Counted from the stretch's first letter, positions 1 through 9,386 are shown. The stretch: DNA of 64,000 bases from Streptomyces sp. TSRI0107 (GCF_001905845.1 NZ_LIVZ01000013.1:1-64000); one strand, 5' to 3'. A program made the numbers and translations. Notes: a model not told the origin generated them from the letters alone.

Positions 1-40
1 CGCCAATCAGCCGAGTGAACAACGCTCCAGGCCAATACAC

Positions 41-55
41 CTAGGGGGTGTCTCG
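41..55. repeat. Half copy of a CTAG-bounded palindromic repeat
   Basis: The 15 bases CTAGGGGGTGTCTCG are identical to the outer left arm of the two complete palindromic elements at 27526-27585 and 42664-42715. No right arm is visible in the next 100 bases, so this is either a solo end or a decayed copy. CTAG is rare in high-GC streptomycete DNA, which makes a chance match less likely. Confidence 0.5.
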
Positions 56-134
56 CCGCTCTCACGCACGGCAACCCGCTACTGGTCTGTACCAACCCCT
101 TGCCCCCGACCCTCCGGCGACGCAAGCTCCCCTC

Positions 135-1082
135 ATGGAGCTGGAGTTGCGGCATCTCAAGACGGTCCGGGCCATCGCCGACGCCGGCAGTCTCACCAGG
201 GCGGCGACAGCGCTCGGGCTGGCACAGCCCGCGCTGAGCGCACAGCTCAGACGGATCGAACGGGTTCTGGGAGGTGAGCTGTTCGAGCGGGGACGGCACG
301 GCGTGCGGGCCACCGCACTCGGCGAACTCGTCCTCGAACGCACCCGCGTCGTCCTGCCCGCGGTGACCGAACTGCAGCAGGAGGCGGCGCGGTTCGCCCG
401 CACCCCGCGCGCCACCGCGTGCCTGCGGCTCGGCGGAACCCACGGTCCGCTGCTCGGCGCCCTGGTGGACCGGCTCGCGGACGCGCTGCCCGACGCCCGC
501 GTGACCACCTGCGCCTCCTGGTCCGAACGGCAGCTGGCCGACCTGCTCGCCGAGGGCCGGCTGGACTTCGCCCTCGCCGGGACGTGCGGGTCCGCCGCCC
601 CGCCGGGCGCCGATGGCCTTCAGTGGCGGGAGATCGCCGTCGACCCGGTCTTCGTCATGCTGCCCGAAGAGCACGCGCTCGCCACCGCGCCCGACGTCGG
701 CCTGACCGAGCTCGCCGGTGAGGAGTGGGCGTGCGTGCCCGGCGACGGATGCTTCGGGGACTGCTTCACCGCCTCCTGCGCCCGCGCCGGTTTCACACCG
801 CACCGCGTGTACGAGACGGACACCGCGTCCGTGGTGCACCTCGTCCAGGTCGGCCGGGCGGTCGGCCTGTGCCGGGCCACCTTCCCGGCCACCCCGGGCA
901 TCGTCACCCGGCCACTGCGCGGCACGCCCCTGGCCTGGCGGCACCTGCTCGGCTGGCACGGGGCGACGCAGGACGCGGACACCGCCGCCACCGTCCTCGC
1001 CCAGGCACGCATGGCCCACGCGGGCGTGGCCGCGCGCAGCGACAGCTACACCGAATGGCTCGCGGCACACCGCGTGCCGTGA
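135..1082 (+). CDS. LysR-family transcriptional regulator
   Basis: A typical LysR-type activator/repressor of about 315 residues. The N-terminal winged helix-turn-helix is visible in residues 1-60 (LKTVRAIADAGSLTRAA followed by GLAQPALSAQLRRIERVLG), and the rest is the two-lobed inducer-binding domain. The reading frame is open upstream to a GTG at 48, but the conserved LysR N-terminus begins MELELRHLKTV at 135, so that ATG is preferred. It lies 140 bases upstream of, and in the same direction as, a streptogrisin-type protease gene, with a strong palindrome between them. Control of the protease is plausible but inferred; the effector is unknown. Confidence 0.88.
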   Translation: MELELRHLKTVRAIADAGSLTRAATALGLAQPALSAQLRRIERVLGGELFERGRHGVRATALGELVLERTRVVLPAVTELQQEAARFARTPRATACLRLGGTHGPLLGALVDRLADALPDARVTTCASWSERQLADLLAEGRLDFALAGTCGSAAPPGADGLQWREIAVDPVFVMLPEEHALATAPDVGLTELAGEEWACVPGDGCFGDCFTASCARAGFTPHRVYETDTASVVHLVQVGRAVGLCRATFPATPGIVTRPLRGTPLAWRHLLGWHGATQDADTAATVLAQARMAHAGVAARSDSYTEWLAAHRVP

Positions 1083-1126
1083 AGCGACCCCGGCTGCGCG
1101 GCAGCCGCGTTCCATAACACCGGGGA

Positions 1127-1165
1127 GAGGGTCAACCGATGCCTTACGCGGGCCGGTTGACCCTC
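1127..1165. promoter_or_regulatory. 12-bp perfect inverted repeat, terminator or operator
   Basis: GAGGGTCAACCG at 1127-1138 pairs perfectly with CGGTTGACCCTC at 1154-1165 across a 15-base spacer. It begins 45 bases after the LysR stop and ends 57 bases before the protease start. It could terminate the LysR transcript or be an operator of the protease promoter; the sequence does not decide which. Confidence 0.5.
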
Positions 1166-1221
1166 CTTACGGTTTCGGCACCTCCCCACCGAGTGAGAAA
1201 CCCGAACCGAGGAGATCCCCC

Positions 1222-2601
1222 ATGCTCCGACGACACACCCGGGCCAGAGCCGCGGGTGCCGCCGTGGCGGCGACGGCCGCCCTGCTCGTGGCCGGGCTCA
1301 GCGGCTCCGCGAGCGCCGGGCAGGCCGTCGCCCCCACTCCGCCCTCCGCCGCGGAGACCCTGCGCACCGACGCCGCCCCGCCCGCCCTGCTCCGCGCCAT
1401 GGAACGCGACCTCGGTCTGAACCGGCAGCAGGCGGAGCGGCGGCTGGCCAACGAGGCCGAGGCCGGCGCCACCGCGGGCCGCCTGCGCGCCGCCCTCGGC
1501 GACGACTTCGCGGGTGCCTGGGTGCGCGGCGCCGAGTCCGGCACCCTCACCGTGGCGACGACGGACGCCGACGACGTACGCGTCATCGAGGCGCGGGGCG
1601 CGCGGGCCACCGTCGTACGCCACTCCCTCGCCGACCTGGACGCGGCCAAGGCCCGCCTGGACCGGGCGGCCGAACGGCAGGACGCGACCGACACGCCGGT
1701 CCGGTACGTCGACGTACGCACCAACACGGTCGTCGTGCAGGCCGTACGCCCGTCCGCGGCCCGCGCCCTCCTGGACGCGGCCGGCGTCGACGGCTCCCTC
1801 GCCCGGGTCGAGCGGACCACCGACCGGCCCCGCGCCCTGTACGACCTGCGCGGCGGCGAGGCGTACTACATCGACAACAGCGGCCGCTGCTCGATCGGAT
1901 TCCCCGTCACCCGGGGCACCCAGCACGGCTTCGCCACCGCCGGGCACTGCGGCCGGGCCGGGGCGAGCACCAGCGGCCACAACCGGGTGGCCCAGGGAAC
2001 CTTCCAGGGCTCGGTCTTCCCCGGCCGTGACATGGCCTGGGTGGCCACCAACTCCCAGTGGACGGCGACCCCGTACGTCAAGGGCGCGGGCGGCCAGAAC
2101 GTGCAGGTCACCGGGTCCACACAGGCGCCGGTCGGCGCGTCCGTGTGCCGGTCCGGCTCCACCACCGGCTGGCACTGCGGCACCGTCCAGCAGCACAACA
2201 CCAGCGTCACCTACCCCGAGGGCACCATCACCGGCGTCACCCGCACCTCGGTGTGCGCCGAGCCCGGCGACTCGGGCGGGTCCTACATCTCCGGCAGCCA
2301 GGCGCAGGGCGTCACCTCCGGCGGCTCCGGCAACTGCAGCAGCGGCGGTACGACGTTCTTCCAGCCGATCAACCCGCTGCTGCAGAACTACGGCCTGACC
2401 CTCAGGACGACCACGGACCCCGGGGAGCCGGGGGAGCCGGGCGAGCCCGGTGAGCCGGGCGGCACCTGGGCGGCCGGCACCGTCTACCAGCCGGGCGACA
2501 CCGTCACCTACGGCGGCGCCGGCTACCGGTGCCTCCAGGGTCACCAGGCCCAGCCGGGCTGGGAGCCGCCGAACGTACCGGCACTGTGGCAGCGGGCGTG
2601 A
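1222..2601 (+). CDS. sprC: Streptogrisin C-like secreted serine protease with chitin-binding domain
   Basis: Preproenzyme of 459 residues. Residues 1-32 form a signal peptide (arginine-rich start, alanine/leucine core, ASA cleavage region). An alpha-lytic-protease-type propeptide follows, then a chymotrypsin-fold S1E domain with the triad H242 (TAGHC), D270 (GRDMAW) and S351 (GDSGG). A Gly-Glu-Pro repeat linker joins this to a C-terminal CBM5/12 chitin-binding domain (TWAAGTVYQPGDTV to ALWQRA). This architecture is that of streptogrisin C, an extracellular endopeptidase thought to act on chitin-associated protein. The ATG at 1222 has GAGGAG about 8 bases upstream. The symbol follows the S. 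griseus homologue. Confidence 0.92.
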   Translation: MLRRHTRARAAGAAVAATAALLVAGLSGSASAGQAVAPTPPSAAETLRTDAAPPALLRAMERDLGLNRQQAERRLANEAEAGATAGRLRAALGDDFAGAWVRGAESGTLTVATTDADDVRVIEARGARATVVRHSLADLDAAKARLDRAAERQDATDTPVRYVDVRTNTVVVQAVRPSAARALLDAAGVDGSLARVERTTDRPRALYDLRGGEAYYIDNSGRCSIGFPVTRGTQHGFATAGHCGRAGASTSGHNRVAQGTFQGSVFPGRDMAWVATNSQWTATPYVKGAGGQNVQVTGSTQAPVGASVCRSGSTTGWHCGTVQQHNTSVTYPEGTITGVTRTSVCAEPGDSGGSYISGSQAQGVTSGGSGNCSSGGTTFFQPINPLLQNYGLTLRTTTDPGEPGEPGEPGEPGGTWAAGTVYQPGDTVTYGGAGYRCLQGHQAQPGWEPPNVPALWQRA

Positions 2602-2633
2602 GCCGCTGAGGCGGGGCGCCACCGCGTGACCGA

Positions 2634-2671
2634 CCGCTCCCCGGACGGCCGACCGGACGTCCGGGGAGCGG
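2634..2671. terminator. Bidirectional hairpin terminator
   Basis: A perfect 13-bp stem (2634-2646 with 2659-2671) and 12-base loop lie between the convergent protease and YihY-type genes. There is no U-tract, as is usual in Streptomyces. Confidence 0.7.
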
Positions 2672-2677
2672 CCCGTG

Positions 2678-3640
2678 TCAGGGGCCGGGCCCGGGGTCCG
2701 GCCGTACCGCGGACGTCAGTCCGGCCCGTGCCGCTTCCAGCTGGGCGGCGAAGGCGATGCCGAGGAACAGCGCGACGCCCGTGAGGTTGGCCCACAGCAG
2801 GAGCGCGACGAACGCCGTGAGAGGCCCGTACACGGCACCGAACGAACCGCTCTCGGCGACGTACAGCGTCAGCAGCCACGTGGTGCCGACCCACAGCACC
2901 AGGTGGACGGCCGAACCGAACGCGAGCCAGGTGTAGCCGGGCTGGTCCCGCCGCGGCGACCAGCGGAAGATGACCGCCGAGGCGACCCAGGCGAGGACGA
3001 TGCCGGCCGGGAACCGCAAGACCTCCCACCACGCCGACACCCCGGGCCGGCCGAACGCCTCGGCCGTCGACTCGCCCACGGCCGCGCCCGCCACCAGGAC
3101 GAGGAAGCCCAGGACCATCGGGACGCCCGCGGCGAACGCGAGCAGCAGGGCCCGGCCGTACTTCCGGGGGAAGGGCCGGTCGCGTTCGATGCCGTAGATG
3201 CGGTTGGCGCCCCGCTCCACCTGGCCCATGGCCGAGGCCAGATTGAGGACCGAGAAGGCCAGACCGACCCACAGCGCGACCGTGCCCCAGACGTCCGAGT
3301 GGGCGCTGCGGCGGGTGCCGTCCAGCGCCTCCTCGACGACCTCCGCACTGGCACCCGGCACGATCCGGCCCAGGGTCAGTTCGATGATCCGTCCGACGCT
3401 CTCCGTGTGCGCGGCCGTGGCCACCCCGACCAGGGCGATCATGAAGGGCACCAGGCCCAGGACGATCTGGAAGCCCAGGGCGCGCGCGTTGGTGAAGCCG
3501 TCGGCGTACCGGAACCGCGAGAACGCGTCGGCCAGCAGCCGCGCGCCTCCGTAGTGCCGCAACGCGGTGAAGGCCTCGTCGCCGGAGAGCTCCTCCCCGA
3601 TCATGTCCCGCGTCTGCGGAACGTGTACGACCGTCCCCAT
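2678..3640 (-). CDS. YihY/virulence factor BrkB-family membrane protein
   Basis: Integral membrane protein of 320 residues. The pattern fits the YihY/UPF0761 (RNase BN-misnamed) family: an N-terminal helix near GFQIVLGLVPFMIALVGVA, a conserved central block LASAMGQVERGANRIYGIERDRPFPRKYGRAL, and about six hydrophobic segments ending AVYGPLTAFVALLLWANLTGVALFLG. The biochemical role of the family is not established; it is not a ribonuclease. The ATG at 3640 follows GAGGAG at good spacing, so the longer upstream frame is not used. The next gene upstream on the strand is separated by a strong terminator, so this is probably a single-gene transcript. Confidence 0.85.
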   Translation of the reverse strand: MGTVVHVPQTRDMIGEELSGDEAFTALRHYGGARLLADAFSRFRYADGFTNARALGFQIVLGLVPFMIALVGVATAAHTESVGRIIELTLGRIVPGASAEVVEEALDGTRRSAHSDVWGTVALWVGLAFSVLNLASAMGQVERGANRIYGIERDRPFPRKYGRALLLAFAAGVPMVLGFLVLVAGAAVGESTAEAFGRPGVSAWWEVLRFPAGIVLAWVASAVIFRWSPRRDQPGYTWLAFGSAVHLVLWVGTTWLLTLYVAESGSFGAVYGPLTAFVALLLWANLTGVALFLGIAFAAQLEAARAGLTSAVRPDPGPGP

Positions 3641-3723
3641 CGTCTGCGTCTCTCCTCGCACCTCGGGCCGGCAGCGAGCGCGATCACCGGGGCGCCTGCC
3701 GCTCCGGTTCCCGGGATACCGTC

Positions 3724-3760
3724 TGCCCGGCCGCACGCGATGCAGGCGTGCGGCCGGGCA
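3724..3760 (-). terminator. Strong hairpin terminator
   Basis: A perfect 15-bp stem (3724-3738 with 3746-3760) and 7-base loop begin 31 bases beyond the stop of the ion-channel-like gene. It lies upstream of the YihY-type start, so the two genes are separate units. Confidence 0.75.
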
Positions 3761-3790
3761 CCACCCGGGCAACCCGCCTGGCCGCCGCCG

Positions 3791-5692
3791 TCAGCCCTTT
3801 CCGACGACGATCACTTCGTCCCGGTCGTCCCAGCGGCGTCTCTCGCTCTTGGGCGGATTGATCCGCAGTCCGTGGCCGGGATCCGTCGAGGCGTCGACGT
3901 GGCTCCGGTACCCGATGGCGCACTCGCCCCGCTGGCGCGCCGCGGCCACGACCGTGGCGAAAGCCGTCTCGCGGCCGGGCAGGACGTACTCGGCCGCCGG
4001 CCTCAGGTGCACCCCGCTGCCCTCGGCGGAGAACAACTCCTCGAACACCGCCGCCAGGTGCCGGTTCTGGGAGATCTGCGCCATCAGCAGACCGATGAGC
4101 TTGCCGCTGATGATCACGTCGGCTCCCGGGCTGATCGGAGCCAGTGCCCGGTTGCGGTCGTCGATGAGTTCGGTGACCACCGGCAGCTCGCGTCCGGTGG
4201 CCCGCTCCAGCTCCTGCAGCAGCAGGAGGGTGACGAGGGTCCGGTCGTCGGGCTCCTCGTCCGGCAGCCGGTCCGGGGCGCGGTCCTCGCCGAGCACGAT
4301 GACGCTGTCGTACGAGGCGATCTCCAGGCGGCGCAGGGTGTCGCGGCGGGTGATGTCGCCCTGGTGCAGGGTCAGGGTCAGTCCGGCGCCGACGTCGCTG
4401 TCCGCGTCGCCGACCTGCCGGACCGTGGTGTCCGAGGCGTCCGTGACCACGTCGACGGCCGAGCCGGGCCGGGCGCAGCGGCGCAACTGGTCGACGATGA
4501 GGGGCGCTCGGCGGTTCCAGCCCAGCAGAAGCACCCGCTCCGGCCGGGCCGGCGCCGGCCGCGCACAGGCCATCGCCGTGTCCTCGGCCAGGTGGGAGCA
4601 GTCGTCGAGCCAGATGGTGTCGTCGTCGCGGGAGATGACGACGAGCAGGTCGTCCGGGCCGATCGGCGTGTGCGGCGGCGGACCGAGCAGGGGGACGTCA
4701 CCCCGCATCAGCCCGACGACGCTCGACGTCGCGTAGGCGAGCAGCGCGTCTCCGAACGGGCGTCCGGCCAGGGCCGGTGCGCTGGTCAGGTAGAACTCGT
4801 CCCCGGCGAAGTCCAGCAGTTCGCGGTGGACCAGGGAGAGCCCGGGGCGGCGGGCGGCCTGGACGATCAGCGCGGCGGTGATCACGTCGCTCTCCAGGAC
4901 GATGCCGCCCGGCCCCGCGGCGAGGGAGGCCGCGAGCCGGTACCGGTCGTCCCGCACGGCGGCGACGACGGGCGGCCCCGGCTCGTCGCCGGGCAACGCG
5001 GCCTTGAACGCCAGCAGCGTCTTGACCACTTGGGCGTCGGCGTCGGGCGCGTCGTGGGGGAGGACCAGTACGACGCCGGCGGCGGCCGGGTTGGTCAGGG
5101 AGAGCACGGCCGGGTCTGTGGTGGGGCCACTGCGGCAGATCAGCCGGGTGCGGCCGGTGGGGCCGGCCTTCGTGTTCAGCGCCTCCTCCATCTCGGTCTT
5201 GTCCCGGTCGGCGAGCACGGCCACCGCCGCGCCGTACCGGTTGGCGTTGGCGGCCACCAGCTCGCCCACCACCGTGAAGACCTGCTCGGACCAGCCCAGA
5301 ACCACCGCGTGCCCTTCTTCCAGCACGGTGGAACGGCCCCTGCGCAACGCGGTGAGCCGTTCCGTGAACGCCGTGGTGATCAGGCCGACGAGAGTGGAGA
5401 CGTACAGCAGGGCGACGAGGGCGAGCAGCACGGACAGCAGCACCCGCACAGGTGTCCCGGTGGCGCCGCCCAGTCGCAGTGTCTCCCCGGTGTGGCGCCA
5501 CACCTGCACCAGCCTGTCCAGGCGGGACGCCGGTGCGTCCGGGTCGGTCCACACCAGGATCGTGCTGGCCGGAACCACGACCGCCAGACAGAGCAGGGCC
5601 AGCCAGCCCACGAGGGCGGGGGCACCGCGTGTGAGCGTGCTGTCGAACCAGTAACGAACCCTGTCTCCGAAAGGAGTACGCCGCGGCGCCAC
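3791..5692 (-). CDS. CASTOR/POLLUX-type ion channel with RCK/TrkA-N-like domains
   Basis: Protein of 633 residues. Two N-terminal transmembrane segments (about residues 23-47 and 80-108) are followed by a long cytosolic part with two Rossmann-like NAD-binding regions. The first starts at HAVVLGWSEQVFTVVGELVAAN and the second at RVLLLGWNRRAPLIVDQLRR. This arrangement matches bacterial relatives of the plant CASTOR/POLLUX channels, which conduct cations under regulator-of-conductance domain control. A GTG at 5692 preceded by GGGGAGAAGG is chosen, because the 52 residues upstream in the same frame look non-coding. The ion specificity cannot be read from the sequence. Confidence 0.82.
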   Translation of the reverse strand: MAPRRTPFGDRVRYWFDSTLTRGAPALVGWLALLCLAVVVPASTILVWTDPDAPASRLDRLVQVWRHTGETLRLGGATGTPVRVLLSVLLALVALLYVSTLVGLITTAFTERLTALRRGRSTVLEEGHAVVLGWSEQVFTVVGELVAANANRYGAAVAVLADRDKTEMEEALNTKAGPTGRTRLICRSGPTTDPAVLSLTNPAAAGVVLVLPHDAPDADAQVVKTLLAFKAALPGDEPGPPVVAAVRDDRYRLAASLAAGPGGIVLESDVITAALIVQAARRPGLSLVHRELLDFAGDEFYLTSAPALAGRPFGDALLAYATSSVVGLMRGDVPLLGPPPHTPIGPDDLLVVISRDDDTIWLDDCSHLAEDTAMACARPAPARPERVLLLGWNRRAPLIVDQLRRCARPGSAVDVVTDASDTTVRQVGDADSDVGAGLTLTLHQGDITRRDTLRRLEIASYDSVIVLGEDRAPDRLPDEEPDDRTLVTLLLLQELERATGRELPVVTELIDDRNRALAPISPGADVIISGKLIGLLMAQISQNRHLAAVFEELFSAEGSGVHLRPAAEYVLPGRETAFATVVAAARQRGECAIGYRSHVDASTDPGHGLRINPPKSERRRWDDRDEVIVVGKG

Positions 5693-5795
5693 CCTTCTCC
5701 CCCCTGTCGCGGTACATCCCCGACCGAAGTGTGCTGGCTCGGCGGCCACGACGGACGAAGACCGCGGCGAGTTCACACCTTCGGGCAGATCCCAC

Positions 5796-5831
5796 GAGAG
5801 GCCGAGCCGCGACGACACGGCTCGGCCTCTC
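5796..5831 (-). terminator. Hairpin terminator
   Basis: A perfect 14-bp stem (5796-5809 with 5818-5831) with an 8-base loop sits about 20 bases beyond the stop of the pseudogene at 5852, in the right place to end that former transcript. Confidence 0.65.
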
Positions 5832-5851
5832 ACCACGGGGGTCCCCACGTC

Positions 5852-6625
5852 TTACGGGTAGCTCACCAGGTCGGCGACATCGGTGGCCGAGTCGGACGGG
5901 CCGCCGCGGTCGTTGACGACGTGCCGGATGGTCCCGGTGCCGCCGAGGGACACGGTGACCATGTTCCGGAAGCGGACGTCCGGGCGGTCGGGCACTTCGA
6001 AGGCGTGCTCGGCGGTGACGCTCGGGTCGGCGTTGAAGAAGCAGTAGCTGCCGAGCCCGTAACGCCTGGTGGCTGGTGACCGCGTCGGCGACCTTGTAGG
6101 CGGCGTAGCCCTGCGTGGAGCCGTTCATCCAGGCGGCCTGGTTCGGCGGGTCGTAGGGCATCTCGTTCTGGTGGAAGTACGTCCGGCCGCCGTTGCCGTT
6201 CCAGATGGTCTGGTGCTTCTGGTAGTGCTCGACGAACAGGCCGTACATCGTCACGCCGTCGCCGTTGACGACGAGACCGGTGTCGGCGGTGTCGGTGTTC
6301 CAGCCGATGCCGCTGCCGGGCGTAGGCGAGGATGGTGCGGAAGTCGTCGACGGTCACCGTCTCGCCGTCGTCGGTGATGCCGTTCATCGACGAGATACCG
6401 GTGTGCGACGTATCGAGCTTGTTGCCGCTCCACCCGCCGAAGGACGGTATGACATCACCGCCGGCGGCGCGCACGGTGACAGCCATCGCGCCCGGCCCGG
6501 GCTCCGGGGTGCCGCCCGCCCGGCGCGGTCCACCTCTGGTTGGCGGCGCCGGTGCAGGTCCAGATCTGCAGCCGGGTGCCGTCGGCCGAGCTGCTGCCGG
6601 TCGCGTCCAGGCACTTGTCGCGCTC
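5852..6625 (-). pseudogene. Frameshifted remnant of a secreted ricin-lectin/F5-8-type-associated enzyme
   Basis: Protein similarity is spread over three frames. The 5' end carries one ricin-B lectin motif (CLDATGSSSADGTRLQIWTC, around 6620-6535). A second frame gives a stretch starting AGGDVIPSFGGWSGNKLDT. Near 6320 the frame changes to GIGWNTDTADTGLVVNGDG continuing through MYGLFVEHYQKHQTIWNGNG and NEMPYDPPNQAAWMNGSTQG. Near 6063 it changes again to GLGSYCFFNADPSV, ending VADLVSYP and a TAA at 5852. These blocks resemble the C-terminal part of large secreted Streptomyces proteins annotated as coagulation factor 5/8-type or adenylyl cyclase proteins. No signal peptide or catalytic N-terminus remains. 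Confidence 0.8.
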
Positions 6626-6843
6626 GCCGGGGAGGAGGGGAGCGCCGCGAGCAGGGCGGTGGCACGCCGTACGCGCGGGCCGCCCGGTCCGGCGGCCGCC
6701 CGCGCCGGAAGGAATTGCGTTGACGCGCCCCTGACAGAACAGGATTTCCGTGGCACGCTGCCTCACGCACGTCTATCCGCACCGCTCTTCGAACCCCACC
6801 CTGCCCGTACGCGGAAGCCCGGGCACGGCAGAAGGAGACATGC

Positions 6844-7827
6844 GTGAGACGCCATCGCACAGCCGCGGGCATCCTGCTGGCCGTCGGAGCCCTGTTCACC
6901 GGCGGGCTCGTCGAGGCCGGCGCGGCCAACGCGGCAGCCCCCCACAGCGGTTCGGGACAGTCCGTACCGGCCCGCGCCTCCTCCGTCGCCGAACAGCACA
7001 CGGCCCGCACCTTCTGGACCGCCGACCGCATGCGCGGCGCCACCCCGCTCGATCTGCTGCTGACCCCCCGGGCCGCCCGGCAGTTGAAGACCCCTGCCGC
7101 CGGCGGACGGACGACGACCGTCGAACCCACCGCCGCCCCCGCCGCCTTCCCGCAGGCCGGTGGCGCGTGGAGCGGCGGCGGCGCCGTCGTCAAGACGTCG
7201 GGCCGGGTGTTCTTCACCTTCCAGGGACGCACCGCCTCCTGCTCCGGCAACGCCGTGACCAGCCAGAACGCCAGCACCGTCATCACCGCCGGACACTGCG
7301 TCAAATACCAGGGCAGCTGGCACACCAACTGGGTCTTCGTGCCCGCCTACGACAACGGCAACGCGCCGTACGGCCAGTGGACCGCGACCAGGACGCTCAC
7401 CACCCCGCAGTGGGAGGCGAGCGAGGACATCAACCACGACATCGGCGCCGCGGTCGTCGCCCCGCTGAACGGCCGGACGCTCACCTCGGTCGTCGGCGCG
7501 CAGGGCATCCAGTTCAACGGCGGCTACAACAAGGCGATGTACGCCTTCGGCTTCCCGGCCGCCTCGCCGTACGACGGGACGAAGCTCGTCTACTGCAGCG
7601 GCAACAGTTCCAGGGACTTCCTCTTCTCGCAGGACCACAGCCTGGGCTGCAACATGACGGGCGGCTCCAGCGGCGGTCCGTGGTTCACCGGCTTCAGCGA
7701 GGCGACCGGCACCGGTCTGCAGGTCTCCGTGAACAGCTTCGGCTACACGTTCCTGCCGAACCGCATGTTCGGCCCGTACTTCGGCGACGAGGCGAAGGCC
7801 CTGTACGACAAGGCGCAGACCTCCTAG
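6844..7827 (+). CDS. Secreted trypsin-like serine protease
   Basis: Exported protein of 327 residues. A signal peptide (MRRHRTAAGILLAVGALFTGG to NAA) and a propeptide-like region of about 90 residues precede a chymotrypsin-fold peptidase domain. The triad is H151 (ITAGHC), D199 (INHDIGAA) and S276 (GGSSGGPW), a pattern close to bacterial V8/glutamyl-endopeptidase-like proteases. The GTG at 6844 has GAAGGAG about 7 bases upstream. It is divergent from the pseudogene to its left. The cleavage specificity is not readable from the sequence. Confidence 0.88.
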   Translation: MRRHRTAAGILLAVGALFTGGLVEAGAANAAAPHSGSGQSVPARASSVAEQHTARTFWTADRMRGATPLDLLLTPRAARQLKTPAAGGRTTTVEPTAAPAAFPQAGGAWSGGGAVVKTSGRVFFTFQGRTASCSGNAVTSQNASTVITAGHCVKYQGSWHTNWVFVPAYDNGNAPYGQWTATRTLTTPQWEASEDINHDIGAAVVAPLNGRTLTSVVGAQGIQFNGGYNKAMYAFGFPAASPYDGTKLVYCSGNSSRDFLFSQDHSLGCNMTGGSSGGPWFTGFSEATGTGLQVSVNSFGYTFLPNRMFGPYFGDEAKALYDKAQTS

Positions 7828-7964
7828 CGACAGCGGGGGCGGCGGCGGGCGCCGGCGAGCGGCAGGGGACCGGCGTACAACCCTTGCCGCGTGCGGCGGG
7901 TCTTGGTGACTACCGAGCACGCGTCAGAAACGACCGGCCCCTCGCCGCCCCCAGGGGGTTCCCC

Positions 7965-9386
7965 TTGTACTCCAGAACACTTCAGGCCTCCGCCGTCGCC
8001 GTCGCCGCGGCCTCCGCCGTCATCGTGCTGTCGAGCACGGCGCCGGCGGGGGCGTACGGGGACAGCTCCCGCGCCTCCCGCGCGAGTGCTTCCAGCCCGG
8101 CCCCCGCGGTGTCCACGCGGGCCGACTTCGACGGCGACGGATACGCCGACGTGGCGATCGCCGCTCCCGGGGGCACCGTGGGCGGCAGGTCCGGCGCCGG
8201 CTACGTCGCCGTCGTCTACGGCATGGCCGCGGGGCCCGACGGCGTCAAACGCCAGCTCATCAGCCAGAACCGCTACGGCGTTCCCGGCACCGCCGAGACC
8301 GGAGACGGTTTCGGCGACTCGCTGGAGGCGGCGGACCTGGACGGCGACGGCTTCACCGACCTCGTGGTCACCGCGCCTGGCGAGGATGTCGGCGACGCCC
8401 GCGACACGGGAACGCAGACCGTGCTGTGGGGAGGAGTGGGCGGACTCGCCACCGGCGCCTCCCTCGGCACCGGCCGGTCGGCCACCGAAGCCGGCGACTT
8501 CGACGGCGACGGACACCTGGACCTGGCGAGCGCCGACCGGCTGCGGTACGGACCCGTCGGCCGGACCGGCCAGGCGGCCCGCACCACGCCGCTCGTCGCG
8601 CCCGACGCCGGGATCCGCGGCGTCCGCGCGCTGCGGGCGGGCGACGTGGACGGCGACGGCGTGACCGATCTCGTGATCAGCGCCGCCTCGGCCGGCACCG
8701 GCGGTTCCACGGCGATCCGGCTGCGGCTGCTGAGAGGCGGCGACCGAGGCCTGGAGGCGGGACCGGTCATCGCCGCCGCCGACACGGTGTCGGCGGAGAG
8801 CATCGCGCTCGGCGACACCGACGGCGACGGCCGCCAGGACGTCGTCTTCGGACGGCCCGGCGCGGCCGGCGGCGGTCTCGTCGGGGTCGTACGCGGCACC
8901 GCCGACGGCCTCGCGCCCAGGGCCGCGCTCATCGGCCAGAACACGTCCGGGGTCCCCGGAACCGGCGAGAACGGCGACCGCTTCGGCACCGACGTCCGCG
9001 TCGGTGACGTCACCGGCGACGGATACGCCGACGTCGTCACCGGCGTCCCCGGCGAGGACCTGGCCGGCCGCGTCGACGCCGGCGGCTTCGCCGTCCTGCG
9101 CGGGAGCGCGACGGGCCTCACCGGCCGTGGCGCCGTCGCCGTCAGCCAGAACACGGCCGGCGTGCCCGGCGCAGCCGAGAACGGCGACGCCTTCGGCAGC
9201 GCCGTCGCGGTCGTCGGCGGACACGTCGCCGTGTCGGCCCCCAAGGAGAACGGCGGCACGGGAGCCGTGTGGGTCCTCGCCGGGTCCGGCTCCGGAGTCG
9301 ACCCGGCCGGATCGGTGTCGTTCGGGCCGCGCACGCTCGCCGCCCCGGTGCCGGGAGCGCGGTTCGGTTCCGCGTTCCACCAGTGA
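7965..9386 (+). CDS. Secreted FG-GAP/VCBS repeat protein
   Basis: Protein of 473 residues with a signal peptide (YSRTLQASAVAVAAASAVIV to APAGA). Roughly seven integrin-alpha-like repeats follow, each with a calcium-loop motif of the DFDGDGYAD type (also DLDGDGFTD, DVDGDGVTD, DTDGDGRQD, DVTGDGYAD). The repeats should fold as a beta-propeller outside the cell, probably calcium-stabilised. The start is taken as TTG at 7965, because the signal peptide begins there and AGGGGG precedes it; the frame stays open upstream through non-coding-looking sequence. It carries no catalytic motif, so a binding or adhesion role is inferred. Confidence 0.82.
   Translation: MYSRTLQASAVAVAAASAVIVLSSTAPAGAYGDSSRASRASASSPAPAVSTRADFDGDGYADVAIAAPGGTVGGRSGAGYVAVVYGMAAGPDGVKRQLISQNRYGVPGTAETGDGFGDSLEAADLDGDGFTDLVVTAPGEDVGDARDTGTQTVLWGGVGGLATGASLGTGRSATEAGDFDGDGHLDLASADRLRYGPVGRTGQAARTTPLVAPDAGIRGVRALRAGDVDGDGVTDLVISAASAGTGGSTAIRLRLLRGGDRGLEAGPVIAAADTVSAESIALGDTDGDGRQDVVFGRPGAAGGGLVGVVRGTADGLAPRAALIGQNTSGVPGTGENGDRFGTDVRVGDVTGDGYADVVTGVPGEDLAGRVDAGGFAVLRGSATGLTGRGAVAVSQNTAGVPGAAENGDAFGSAVAVVGGHVAVSAPKENGGTGAVWVLAGSGSGVDPAGSVSFGPRTLAAPVPGARFGSAFHQ

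Noticed and set aside
1144..2622. Minus-strand open frame antisense to the streptogrisin-type gene
   Set aside because: Gly/Ala/Arg-rich mirror of a strongly supported gene; an artefact of high GC content.
2675..6079. Very long plus-strand open frame (over 1100 codons)
   Set aside because: It is antisense to the YihY-type and ion-channel genes, has a composition of Arg/Gly/Asp/His-rich shadow sequence, and no domain; the minus-strand genes have clear domains and ribosome sites.
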